DNA from: CAIYYO01 sp049299895
Lineage (GTDB): Archaea > Altiarchaeota > Altiarchaeia > IMC4 > QMZM01
Direction of reading: 5' to 3'
Length of the DNA stretch: 64,000 nt
NCBI GenBank assembly: GCA_049299895.1
Contig: JBAQYF010000031.1
Location: 62,001-126,000, forward strand
Below, piece after piece: positions 16,661-24,845 of the stretch (within the stretch, counting starts at the first letter, position 1; every line of letters starts with the position of its first letter). Position numbers and translations under genes: made by a program. A model generated the notes under the pieces. The model ran no database searches and was not told the DNA's origin. It saw only the letters and a list, made by a program, of their open reading frames with translations.

Positions 16661-17781
16661 TTCACCAGCTTCGCCTTCCCGATCGCGTTAAACGCCTTGA
16701 AGAACATCAATGCGTTCGCGTAGCAGTGGGACTCTATCGCGCGCAGGGTGTCTTTCTGCATGTTGTGAGTCTCTTTGAAGTACTGCTTGAATGCGAATTT
16801 GCAGTTCTTCCCGAAGATCTCTTCGTCGCTCTTGCCTGTTCCAGGGTAGGTCTTGAGGGTCCACTGGTACATGTTGTCGTACAGCTCCGGCTCGTAGATC
16901 TTTATGGTACTCCATACGAGGTCCTGCCAGAACGTTGCGACATTCCCTTTCAGGACGTCTCCCCTGGGGAACTGTCTCTGTATTAGTTCCAGAGGGGTTC
17001 CCGTAATCCCGTGCTGTGCTATCCTCACTTCGGAGTTCATCTCGCGCAGGCCTTTTGCTATCTCCTTGGTCCTGGGTATGTCTATTCCGACCTTTGGGAT
17101 CTTCTGTCCTTTCTCGTCGTAGACGTTTCCGTGGATCGTTCCGTTGGCCGTCGCAAGCAGGTTCGGCTTCAGTCCCGCTTTGTTTAATTCAGATATGAAT
17201 ACGCTTGCCTGTTTCGGCGTCGTCAGTATCAGGCCGTTCGCGTCCTTTCTTCCGACTTCTCCGACTTCTACTTCCAGGCCGTAGGATTTTATCTTCTTTT
17301 TTGCCATGGCCTCTTTTATGAACAGGCCGATCTCTATTGTGGCCTTCAGGTTTCCTGCCAGTTCTTCCTGCTCGGTCTTTCCGTCAAAGTTGAAGATGTG
17401 AGATGCGTCTATCGCAAAGGACGTAAAGCCTGCGTCTATCTGGCCTTGTATCAGGTCCTTTGTTCCCTGGATAGTTTCAGGTGATCCGTCTTTTACGCCT
17501 ATGTGGTCTGCGTGCAGGACCCATTTCTTTATCCCGACCTTGGATGCGGCCTTTATCACGCGGTCAGAGAAGTCTTTGGGCGTGTAACCGGTGTATCCTC
17601 CTTTCAAATCACATTCAGACCTTGCTATCTCGATTATTATCGGCGCGTCCAGGTCTTTTGCGGCCCTGAATAATCCTTCGGCAACACCCGGGATGAACCT
17701 GGTGTTCGCCGCCATAATGATACAGTCTTTATCCCTTAACGCGTTATACATCACGTCTCCTGCCATTGGTTTATTAGCCAT
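16657..17781 (-). CDS. fba: Class II fructose-bisphosphate aldolase
   Basis: This 374-residue enzyme would interconvert fructose-1,6-bisphosphate with dihydroxyacetone phosphate and glyceraldehyde-3-phosphate using a divalent metal. WVLHADHIG supplies metal-binding and catalytic residues (His90, Asp92, His93), EVEVGEVGR a metal-site glutamate, NGTIHGNVYD a further metal-site histidine, and RIAQHGITGTP the phosphate-binding turn. The C-terminal 40-residue extension contains KQYFKETHN and CYANALMFF. It is the second gene after class I fructose-1,6-bisphosphatase (22-base gap), which points to gluconeogenesis. Its last codons read AKLVK, whereas three partial copies downstream read AVAGE, so this 3' end differs by a one-base shift from the copies. 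Confidence 0.88.
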   Translation of the reverse strand: MANKPMAGDVMYNALRDKDCIIMAANTRFIPGVAEGLFRAAKDLDAPIIIEIARSECDLKGGYTGYTPKDFSDRVIKAASKVGIKKWVLHADHIGVKDGSPETIQGTKDLIQGQIDAGFTSFAIDASHIFNFDGKTEQEELAGNLKATIEIGLFIKEAMAKKKIKSYGLEVEVGEVGRKDANGLILTTPKQASVFISELNKAGLKPNLLATANGTIHGNVYDEKGQKIPKVGIDIPRTKEIAKGLREMNSEVRIAQHGITGTPLELIQRQFPRGDVLKGNVATFWQDLVWSTIKIYEPELYDNMYQWTLKTYPGTGKSDEEIFGKNCKFAFKQYFKETHNMQKDTLRAIESHCYANALMFFKAFNAIGKAKLVK

Positions 17782-17803
17782 TTTATGTAATCACCTGATT
17801 AGA

Positions 17804-18697
17804 TCATTTGAGCATTTGTTCCACTTTCTCGATAACGGTCTTGCTGCCAATGTATATAGGCACCCTGTGGTCCACTTTCTCGGGCTCTATTGAAAGGATA
17901 TCCTTTGAGCCGTCGCTTATCCTGCCCCCTGCCTGGGTCATTATGAATCCAAGCGGGTTTGCCTCGAATAACAAACGCAGTTTCCCTTTCTCGTGGCCCT
18001 GGAACGCGGGGTAAGAGAACATTCCTCCGTATTTGAGTATCTGGTGTACGTCGGCGACAAACGAGCCCGAGTAACGCAACTTGTATCCTGCGTTCTCCAG
18101 GTATTCTATGAAAGCCTTGTGCTTCGGCATCCATTCCTTCTTCAGCGCGCCGCTCGCGTACAGGTTTCCTTCCGGGACTTTCAGGTCTTTTACCAGCAGG
18201 AGGTATTCTTTCTTTTCGTTCAAGGCGAATATGTGCACGCCTTCTTTAACTGTGAGCGTCAGTATCGTCATCGGGCCGTAGAGTATGTACATCGCTGCGC
18301 GCATGTTCTTTCCTGCCTGCATGACCTTCCCGTTGTCGTATATCCCGATTATGGTCCCGACTGCGAGGTTGACCTGTATGAGAGATGAGCCGTCAAGCGG
18401 GTCCATGGTGACTGCGTAGTTTCCTTTGGCCTTGGGGAATTTAACGACGTCGTCTTCCTCCTCGGAGGCGAGTTCTTTTACAAGACCTGATTTCCCTAAA
18501 ACATTCTTCAGGTGCTCGTTACTCCATTTGTCAAGTTCCATCTGGGTCTCCCCGTAGATGTTCTTCGTGTCCACGTATTTCTGATTGGTAATAAACGCGC
18601 CCCTGATCGGATCGGCCTGTTTTGCAATAAGCTCGATCAAATCTTTCAGATCCTTGTCACATTTGGTGCCGTTAAGATATTCCCTTAGTGTTGTCAT
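17804..18697 (-). CDS. fbp: Fructose-1,6-bisphosphatase, class I
   Basis: The 297-residue protein has the class I FBPase signature MDPLDGSSLIQVNLAVGT (about residues 97-115), whose acidic residues bind the catalytic magnesium ions, and a KLRYSGSFVADVHQIL segment for sugar-phosphate binding. It hydrolyses fructose-1,6-bisphosphate to fructose-6-phosphate. Class I enzymes are uncommon in archaea, many of which use the bifunctional FBPA/P or inositol-phosphatase-like types, so this gene pair may be of bacterial origin or a lineage trait. The start is fixed by GGAGG at 18704-18708, six bases ahead of the ATG. It heads the fbp-fba operon. Confidence 0.93.
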   Translation of the reverse strand: MTTLREYLNGTKCDKDLKDLIELIAKQADPIRGAFITNQKYVDTKNIYGETQMELDKWSNEHLKNVLGKSGLVKELASEEEDDVVKFPKAKGNYAVTMDPLDGSSLIQVNLAVGTIIGIYDNGKVMQAGKNMRAAMYILYGPMTILTLTVKEGVHIFALNEKKEYLLLVKDLKVPEGNLYASGALKKEWMPKHKAFIEYLENAGYKLRYSGSFVADVHQILKYGGMFSYPAFQGHEKGKLRLLFEANPLGFIMTQAGGRISDGSKDILSIEPEKVDHRVPIYIGSKTVIEKVEQMLK

Positions 18698-18756
18698 TCT
18701 GGTCCTCCGAAAAAAGATAGTTTTTTTACTTATGTCAATAAATTATTAACGCAACT

Positions 18757-18770
18757 GTTTATATACTTTT
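18757..18770 (-). promoter_or_regulatory. TATA box of the fbp-fba operon
   Basis: On the minus strand this reads AAAAGTATATAAAC, close to the archaeal BRE plus TATA consensus. It predicts a start near 18737 and a leader of about 40 nt containing the GGAGG ribosome site of fbp. Confidence 0.7.
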
Positions 18771-18787
18771 ATGAGAGGGATAGGACT

Positions 18788-19825
18788 TTAGGATAGCCAT
18801 TTAAGCAGGCGTATTATCCCCATCTTGGCCGGCTGCCTGTGAGCGGATACGTCGCCTCTGTTCTTGATCTCTTCCAGGTTCTTGTGGTAATATTCGTAGG
18901 CTTTGTATAGCATTTCCTCATTTTTCAGCGTGGGTTTCCAGCCAAGCTCTTTTTTTATCTTTTGCGTGTCGAAAACGAAGGTGGAAGCAATCATCTTGTA
19001 CTGGTATGGGCCCATAGGAGACATTTTAAGTTTGTGGGCAAGTTTCATCGCAAGGAGAGCGGGCCCTTTTGGAAAGAATGCGACATGCGCCTTCGTATTA
19101 GCCCGGCTTATCACGTATTCATACATCTTTCGGAAGGTTACGACATCGTCCGAGCCGATATTGTATACGCCTGAGCCTTTATGAGCTACCGCCTTCATGC
19201 AGGCGTCTATGAGGTCCTGGGCGTAGATGAACTGGTACCTGTTGCTCCCGTCTCCTACGATCCATACCTTTCGTCCCTCGTCTATGAATTCAAAGAGTAT
19301 CGCCAGAAGCCCGAGCCTTCCTGCGTCCATGATCGTCGGGCATCGAATGATCGTAACATCCAAATCGGGTGCGTATTCAAGGAGTATTCGTTCTCCTTCC
19401 AGTTTAGACCTCCCGTATATTTCGATTGGGGAGGGAGGTTCTTCTTCAGTTACAAGGCGGTCGAAGTTTTTCCCCCAGAGGCAGTTACTGGACGTGTAGA
19501 CTAGCTTTGGTACTTTGTATTTCTTCGCATAATCCGCAACGTTCCTTGTGCCTTCGACATTTGAGGACCACAGGCGTTTTTCATCTTTGACTTCGTGTGC
19601 GAGCAGGGCTGCGCAGTGGAATACTGCATCAAATTTGTATTTGAAGAAGATACTGTCCAATAGGTCCCTGTTGCGTATGTCCCCCTGGACGGAACATAAA
19701 TTTGGATGCGCAAACGGGTCTTTTTTCAGGTCGATATTAACGCAGCATATTCCTGTATCAAGCAGTTTTTCTTTGAGCAATCCTCCGAAGAATCCCGAAC
19801 CGCCGGTTATTAAAACAGTCTTCAT
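18788..19825 (-). CDS. NAD-dependent epimerase/dehydratase (extended SDR)
   Basis: The protein (345 residues from this start) begins with VLITGGSGFFGG, the NAD-binding glycine motif. YGRSKLEGE (about residue 140) is the catalytic YxxxK of extended short-chain dehydrogenases, and GDGSNRYQFIYAQDL a substrate-side motif. Members epimerise, dehydrate or reduce nucleotide sugars; the exact reaction is unclear. The start at 19825 is chosen because its ATG overlaps the GtrA stop as ATGA; an in-frame ATG three codons earlier is the alternative. It forms an operon with GtrA and diverges from the main + strand glycan cluster. Confidence 0.85.
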   Translation of the reverse strand: MKTVLITGGSGFFGGLLKEKLLDTGICCVNIDLKKDPFAHPNLCSVQGDIRNRDLLDSIFFKYKFDAVFHCAALLAHEVKDEKRLWSSNVEGTRNVADYAKKYKVPKLVYTSSNCLWGKNFDRLVTEEEPPSPIEIYGRSKLEGERILLEYAPDLDVTIIRCPTIMDAGRLGLLAILFEFIDEGRKVWIVGDGSNRYQFIYAQDLIDACMKAVAHKGSGVYNIGSDDVVTFRKMYEYVISRANTKAHVAFFPKGPALLAMKLAHKLKMSPMGPYQYKMIASTFVFDTQKIKKELGWKPTLKNEEMLYKAYEYYHKNLEEIKNRGDVSAHRQPAKMGIIRLLKWLS

Positions 19826-20262
19826 TTTTTGCATTGTATCTTATTTCTCAAACTGAGATTGCTGTTGAACGCATAAAAACGTATTAATGTGAAATTGACA
19901 AAAAAAGCGAGGAAAGTTGCTATTATCTTTGCCGCAAGCATCCCCTGGAAATGCAATACATCGATGAGTGAGAGCATCACCAGCTCATTTGTCAGAAGAC
20001 CTCCCAGGCTGGAAAAATAATGCCTTAGAACTGCCCGCCTGAATGTAAGACGCCCCCGGTCGAATATGTAAGAGTTGCATAACAGGAAATTTACGAAAGT
20101 ACCTAGGCTGAAAGAGAATACTACTGCAATGGGATAATAGATCGACAAATACATTGTGAAGAAAAAGAAGGAACCCACGTCCGCGATGGCCGCCATGCTT
20201 CCTGCAATGCCGTAGCGAAAAAGCTGGGCAGATAGTCCATTAAATCTGTAAATGCGCTTCAT
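19822..20262 (-). CDS. GtrA family membrane protein
   Basis: The 146-residue protein has four predicted transmembrane helices (for example YGIAGSMAAIADVGSFFFF, IAVVFSFSLGTFVNFLLC and IIATFLAFFVNFTLIRFY). It matches the GtrA/DPMS family with the characteristic FLLCNSYIF segment. GtrA proteins help flip polyprenyl-linked sugars or occur with glycosyltransferases in cell-surface glycan synthesis. It overlaps the downstream epimerase by four bases. Confidence 0.87.
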   Translation of the reverse strand: MKRIYRFNGLSAQLFRYGIAGSMAAIADVGSFFFFTMYLSIYYPIAVVFSFSLGTFVNFLLCNSYIFDRGRLTFRRAVLRHYFSSLGGLLTNELVMLSLIDVLHFQGMLAAKIIATFLAFFVNFTLIRFYAFNSNLSLRNKIQCKK

Positions 20263-20385
20263 AAACCAGTGATTAGTCCATCACACCGATTTATAAATAA
20301 TAGTCTTGAGGATTAAAAACCGCCGGTTCCATGGGCCTTTTTTAGATCTAATGCAAATGAATTTATACAAAGGTTTTACACAAAA

Positions 20386-22407
20386 ATGTTCTCATCAGAC
20401 GATGATGTCCTAAGGATCCTCGAAGAAAAAAAGGAATATCAGGAGATTAAACATGCCCTGAACGTAAAAAAGAAAACGGATCATGAACTGAGGGGGAATC
20501 TGGAAAGGCTGGAAAGACGCGGGAAGATCAACCGTATCAAGACGGACGGGAAGGAGTATTATGAGAGAACACAGGAAGAGGGCCAACTCATCAGCAAAAA
20601 ACTTGAAGTGCTTTTGGCCGCCGTCATCATACTCTCATTTACGCTGGTTTACGCGAACTTATACGTGAGTTTAAAACAAATACCCGGTCCGCTTTACGGA
20701 GGAGACTACTATCTGCACTACGGAATCATAAACCACATATACAACGGCAACGCCCCTTGGACCTGCTCCGAGTACCAGGACCAGTACGCGTTTCATCCCT
20801 GGCTTCTCCACCTGACGGTGGCATTGATCGGAAAGATAACCGGGAATCTCCTCGCATCATTCCTCTTCTATTTCCCGGTGCTTGTAGTAATCGCAAGCGG
20901 TCTCCTTTATTATCTTATAGGCAGGGAATTGTTCAAAGAAAGGGCATTTGCCCTGCTCTTATGCCTTGGAGGGATGGGAACAAGACTTTCGGTAGATTAC
21001 ATACCTGCAAACTACACTCCTGCTGTTACCTCCCTTCTCTTGTTCTACACGGTTTTCAAGGCTTTGAAAACCGGGAAAACAAAATGGATAGCGTCGGGGG
21101 GTATCGCCTTCGGGCTGTTCATCATGAGCCACATCGCAGCACTTGCCCCGGGGGCTTTGCTTTTTGCAGTTTTGTTCGCGTATTATTCTTTTACGCGGAA
21201 CGTAAAAATCGATCTGGATCCGGACAGTATGAAGATGCGCCTGCAAATAGATAGAGAAAAACTGTGGATATCCCTGGTGAAGACGTCTAAGATTCTGATC
21301 CCCATGGCAATTATCGGATTTGGGATAGGTCTTCTATACTGGGGTCCCGTGTTCTTCAGCTATAAGTTCCAGGTAAAGAACGCATGGGGCGATTATGCAG
21401 AGGACTATGCATTATATGGCGGAACCATGGCAAAGGAGACCATTCTAGGTTATCTTTTCAATATCGAACCGCTCCTAAAGACTATTAACATAGACACTTG
21501 CAGGGCATTTATAATATCCCTTCTGACCCTGACAGGGCTTGTTGATGTGATAAGAGATAGAAAAGAGATGAGCGGTTCTTTTATGGCATTGACATTTGCA
21601 ACAGGGCTAATCGGCAGCCTGCATTATATGGTGACACTCATATTCCTGAATGCTACTTATTCGCCTGCACGCATCGACACATTCATACTCGCACCTGCTG
21701 CTTTCATCCTTATGTTTTACGGGATGTACACTCTGTACAGATTCCTCAAGGCGGATACCGGCAAGAAGGTCTTTATAGGCTGTATAGTCTTATTCCTCCT
21801 TTCCCTGACGTACGACAAGATACTGGGAGACTACACGAACCAGTGGACGAAGCTGGGCCAGAGCCCGGAAAACCCCGCAACGGCTGCGATGGCATCATGG
21901 ATCAAAGAGAACACAGATAAAAACGCCGTATTCCTGTCAACCGAGGAACTATCTTTTGCGCTAAACGGCCTTACGGGAAGAAAACTCGTAGTCGACAGGA
22001 GAACCCATTCAAACCCCTATGTGGACATAAACGAACGGCTGGCAGACGCCTCAGTGATGCTATACGGAAACAACGAAGAAAAGACGCTGCAACTCCTCGC
22101 GGCATACAACGTCTCCTACGTATACTGGGACAGCGTCTGGCCAACGTTAGCCGAACGGGAGCCTATGCTGGTGCAGCCGAAATACGCAGAATACCTGACA
22201 AAATACGGAGTAAAATACCAGGCCGTAACCACATACCTGGACCCGGCATGGTCGAAACGCTTCAAAAAATATGGCATGCTGATGGTGATCCCTGCGAAAA
22301 ACGAGCCCATGCAGCCCTGGAGCAACGAACTGAACAAGCACCTTACATTGGTCAAGGGAATAGACATAGAAGGGCAGGCGGCGTACAGGATATACAAAGT
22401 CGGATAA
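20386..22407 (+). CDS. Polytopic membrane protein with N-terminal winged helix, GT-C-like
   Basis: The first 65 or so of 673 residues (VLRILEEKKEYQEI, then LERLERRGKINRI) look like a winged-helix DNA-binding domain. A short charged linker leads to about ten transmembrane helices, from about residue 80 (LAAVIILSFTLVYANLY). The first extracytoplasmic loop has an acidic GGDYYLHYG, a position where GT-C transferases carry catalytic Asp residues. The C-terminal 200 residues after the last helix form a soluble domain. This layout fits a PMT- or oligosaccharyltransferase-like enzyme acting on lipid-linked sugars outside the membrane. The DNA-binding fusion is odd and the exact function is unknown. 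Confidence 0.72.
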   Translation: MFSSDDDVLRILEEKKEYQEIKHALNVKKKTDHELRGNLERLERRGKINRIKTDGKEYYERTQEEGQLISKKLEVLLAAVIILSFTLVYANLYVSLKQIPGPLYGGDYYLHYGIINHIYNGNAPWTCSEYQDQYAFHPWLLHLTVALIGKITGNLLASFLFYFPVLVVIASGLLYYLIGRELFKERAFALLLCLGGMGTRLSVDYIPANYTPAVTSLLLFYTVFKALKTGKTKWIASGGIAFGLFIMSHIAALAPGALLFAVLFAYYSFTRNVKIDLDPDSMKMRLQIDREKLWISLVKTSKILIPMAIIGFGIGLLYWGPVFFSYKFQVKNAWGDYAEDYALYGGTMAKETILGYLFNIEPLLKTINIDTCRAFIISLLTLTGLVDVIRDRKEMSGSFMALTFATGLIGSLHYMVTLIFLNATYSPARIDTFILAPAAFILMFYGMYTLYRFLKADTGKKVFIGCIVLFLLSLTYDKILGDYTNQWTKLGQSPENPATAAMASWIKENTDKNAVFLSTEELSFALNGLTGRKLVVDRRTHSNPYVDINERLADASVMLYGNNEEKTLQLLAAYNVSYVYWDSVWPTLAEREPMLVQPKYAEYLTKYGVKYQAVTTYLDPAWSKRFKKYGMLMVIPAKNEPMQPWSNELNKHLTLVKGIDIEGQAAYRIYKVG

Positions 22408-22412
22408 GCCTG

Positions 22413-22421
22413 ATAAATATA
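22413..22421 (+). promoter_or_regulatory. TATA-like box before gmd
   Basis: ATAAATATA lies in the 43-base gap between the membrane-protein gene and gmd, centred about 34 bases before the gmd ATG. It predicts an internal promoter with a very short leader. Confidence 0.45.
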
Positions 22422-22450
22422 CCTAATCGGATAATAATAAACCCAAGAAA

Positions 22451-23602
22451 ATGGCTAAAAAAGCGCTCATAACAGGCATAACAGGACAGGACGGCTCATA
22501 TCTCGCAGAATTCCTCCTCTCGAAAGGCTACGAAGTGCACGGGATAATACGCAGATCCTCGTCATTTAACACCCAGCGCATAGACCACATATACGCCGAC
22601 TACCACGAACCGGATACAACGCTTTTTCTGCATTACGGCGACCTTTCGGATGCCAGCGTATTGACCAATTCGCTGCTGGAAATAGAACCGGACGAGGTCT
22701 ATCACCTGGGCGCCCAGTCCCACGTAAAAGTCTCCTTTGACATGCCGGAGTATACCGGCGACGTAACGGGCCTTGGAACGACGAGGATACTTGAAGCTAT
22801 CTACAGAAACGGCCTGGAAACGCGGTTCTACCAGGCCTCTTCTTCCGAGATGTTCGGAGCGTCCAAGCCGCCGCAGAACGAGGATACGCCGTTTTATCCC
22901 CGGAGCCCGTATGGTGCTGCCAAAGTCTATGCATACTGGATGACGAAAAATTACCGCGAGGCATACGGACTCCACGCATGCAACGGCATACTGTTCAACC
23001 ACGAAAGCCCAAGGAGGGGCGAAACGTTCGTCACAAGAAAGATCACAAGAGCCGTCGCCAACATCCTTGCAGGGAAGCAGAAAAAGATCTACCTGGGCAA
23101 TCTGAACGCGCAAAGGGACTGGGGCTTTGCCCCGGAATACGTTGAAGCTATGTGGCTGATGCTCCAGAAGGATGACCCGGGGGACTATGTTCTCGGGACA
23201 GGGATAAGCCACAGCGTAAGGGAGTTTGTCGAAGAGACCATGTCCTATGCAGGCATAACCCTGGAATGGTCAGGCAGCAAAGGAGACGAGAAGGGCATAG
23301 TAAAAAGCGTCGACCCACGCTACAAAACAGTACGCAGGGGGGACACGCTGGTAGAGGTAGACACAGGGTACTACAGGCCCACCGAAGTCGACTATCTCCA
23401 GGCGGATATCACAAAAGCAAGAGAAGTATTGTCATGGGAGCCAAGAGCAACTTTTTCAGACCTTGTGAAGATAATGACAGACTACGACATGAAGCAGATA
23501 GGATTAGAGCCCCCGGGAGAGGGCATAGAGATATCGAAAAAGAAGGGCTTCAACTACACGAACCACGACTTTGCAGTCTATAGCAGGATAAGGGAAAGAT
23601 AG
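22451..23602 (+). CDS. gmd: GDP-mannose 4,6-dehydratase
   Basis: The 383-residue protein is a full-length GMD. ALITGITGQDGSYLAE binds NADP, RRSSSFNTQRIDH is the family-specific loop, SSSEMFG and YGAAKVYAYW give the catalytic Ser-Tyr-Lys set, and FNHESPRRGETFVTRKI is highly characteristic. It converts GDP-D-mannose to GDP-4-keto-6-deoxy-D-mannose, the precursor of GDP-fucose, -colitose, -perosamine and -rhamnose. The two following genes suggest fucose- or colitose-type products. Confidence 0.95.
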   Translation: MAKKALITGITGQDGSYLAEFLLSKGYEVHGIIRRSSSFNTQRIDHIYADYHEPDTTLFLHYGDLSDASVLTNSLLEIEPDEVYHLGAQSHVKVSFDMPEYTGDVTGLGTTRILEAIYRNGLETRFYQASSSEMFGASKPPQNEDTPFYPRSPYGAAKVYAYWMTKNYREAYGLHACNGILFNHESPRRGETFVTRKITRAVANILAGKQKKIYLGNLNAQRDWGFAPEYVEAMWLMLQKDDPGDYVLGTGISHSVREFVEETMSYAGITLEWSGSKGDEKGIVKSVDPRYKTVRRGDTLVEVDTGYYRPTEVDYLQADITKAREVLSWEPRATFSDLVKIMTDYDMKQIGLEPPGEGIEISKKKGFNYTNHDFAVYSRIRER

Positions 23603-23621
23603 TTTTTGATGCGCCAGCACG

Positions 23622-24845
23622 TTGAAAGACAACAGAAAAATACTTGTCGGGGATTACAAGGTCGACGAGGAGGATAAAAAAGCCATACTTGAAGTCATCT
23701 CCTCCGGCAGGATATCAGAGGGTAAAAGGGTCCGGTCGTTCGAAAAAGAATGGGCGGCCTACAACGGCACGAAATACTCGGTCCTCGTAAACAGCGGAAC
23801 GTCCGCCTTGATAGCCGCACTGGCAGCGCTCAAGAACACCGGAAAGATAAAAGAAAAAACAAAAGTAATAACGACACCGATAACGTACATAGCGACCTCC
23901 AACGCAATAATGCTGAGCGGCCTTGAACCGGTATACGTAGACGTCGATCCCATAACTTTCACAATATCTCCTGAAAAGATAAAGGAACGCCTGGAAGAAA
24001 CACCCGATGCGCAGGAATATTCAACCCTTTTGCCAATTCACCTCACAGGTTACGCATGCGACATGGATGCGATAAACAGGTTATCTTCGAAATACGGCCT
24101 CACAACTATCGAAGACTCATCCCAGGCCCACGGAACGCTATACAAGGGAAAACGCACAGGTTCCATGTCTGCGCTGTCCACTTATTCATTTTACATAGCC
24201 CATAACATACAGGTCGGAGAGATGGGCGCAGTGAACACAAACGACCCGGAGTTGTTCAGGCTGATAAAAAAGATCAAAGCCAACGGGAGGATGTGCGACT
24301 GCCCCACATGCACGAGAACAACAACCGGCTGCCCCAAGATGAAGAGCTACCGCGGCCTGGACGACTTTGATCCCAGATTCAGCCACGACATGATAGGATA
24401 TAATTTCAAGACGATGGAATTCCAGGCCGCCCTTGCCTTAACTCAGCTTCGGAGGGTGGATTCCATAATACGGAAACGTCGGGAGAACGTTAAATATTTG
24501 AACGATGCTCTGGAGAAGCATTCGGACGTCCTGCAGCTCCCGGAGTATTCAAAGGACGTAAGCTACATGGTCTACCCACTGGTCATACGCAGGGATGCAA
24601 GGATCACAAGAAAAGAGCTGCGCTGCGCCCTTGAAAAAATGGGGATAGAGACCCGGCCTCTTTTCGGCTGCATACCTACGCAGCAGCCGGCTTATGAATT
24701 CCTCAGGAAAGAATACGAAGGAAAGCTTCCGAACGCAGAATTCCTCGGCAGGAATGCATTCTATATAGGATGCCACCAGTACCTCGACGGAAAGGATCTG
24801 GAATACGTAACAGAATGCTTCAATGAGGTGCTAGGTAATGCCTGA
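23622..24845 (+). CDS. DegT/RfbH-like PLP and probable Fe-S 3-dehydratase
   Basis: The 407-residue protein belongs to the DegT aminotransferase fold, but the segment SFYIAHNIQVGEMG has histidine where the PLP-binding lysine normally lies. That replacement marks sugar 3-dehydratases such as RfbH/E1 and ColD. It also has a cysteine cluster, CDCPTC and a further C seven residues on (about residues 226-238), at the position where E1 binds its [2Fe-2S] cluster, plus an earlier Cys in GYACDMD. It probably removes the 3-OH of GDP-4-keto-6-deoxymannose made by GMD. The start is TTG at 23622; no ATG lies nearby in frame. It overlaps the next gene by eight bases. Confidence 0.72.
   Translation: MKDNRKILVGDYKVDEEDKKAILEVISSGRISEGKRVRSFEKEWAAYNGTKYSVLVNSGTSALIAALAALKNTGKIKEKTKVITTPITYIATSNAIMLSGLEPVYVDVDPITFTISPEKIKERLEETPDAQEYSTLLPIHLTGYACDMDAINRLSSKYGLTTIEDSSQAHGTLYKGKRTGSMSALSTYSFYIAHNIQVGEMGAVNTNDPELFRLIKKIKANGRMCDCPTCTRTTTGCPKMKSYRGLDDFDPRFSHDMIGYNFKTMEFQAALALTQLRRVDSIIRKRRENVKYLNDALEKHSDVLQLPEYSKDVSYMVYPLVIRRDARITRKELRCALEKMGIETRPLFGCIPTQQPAYEFLRKEYEGKLPNAEFLGRNAFYIGCHQYLDGKDLEYVTECFNEVLGNA

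Noticed and set aside
22562..23212. 216-codon minus-strand frame opposite gmd
   Set aside because: Antisense to a full GMD gene; composition is typical of a shadow frame and no domain is recognisable.
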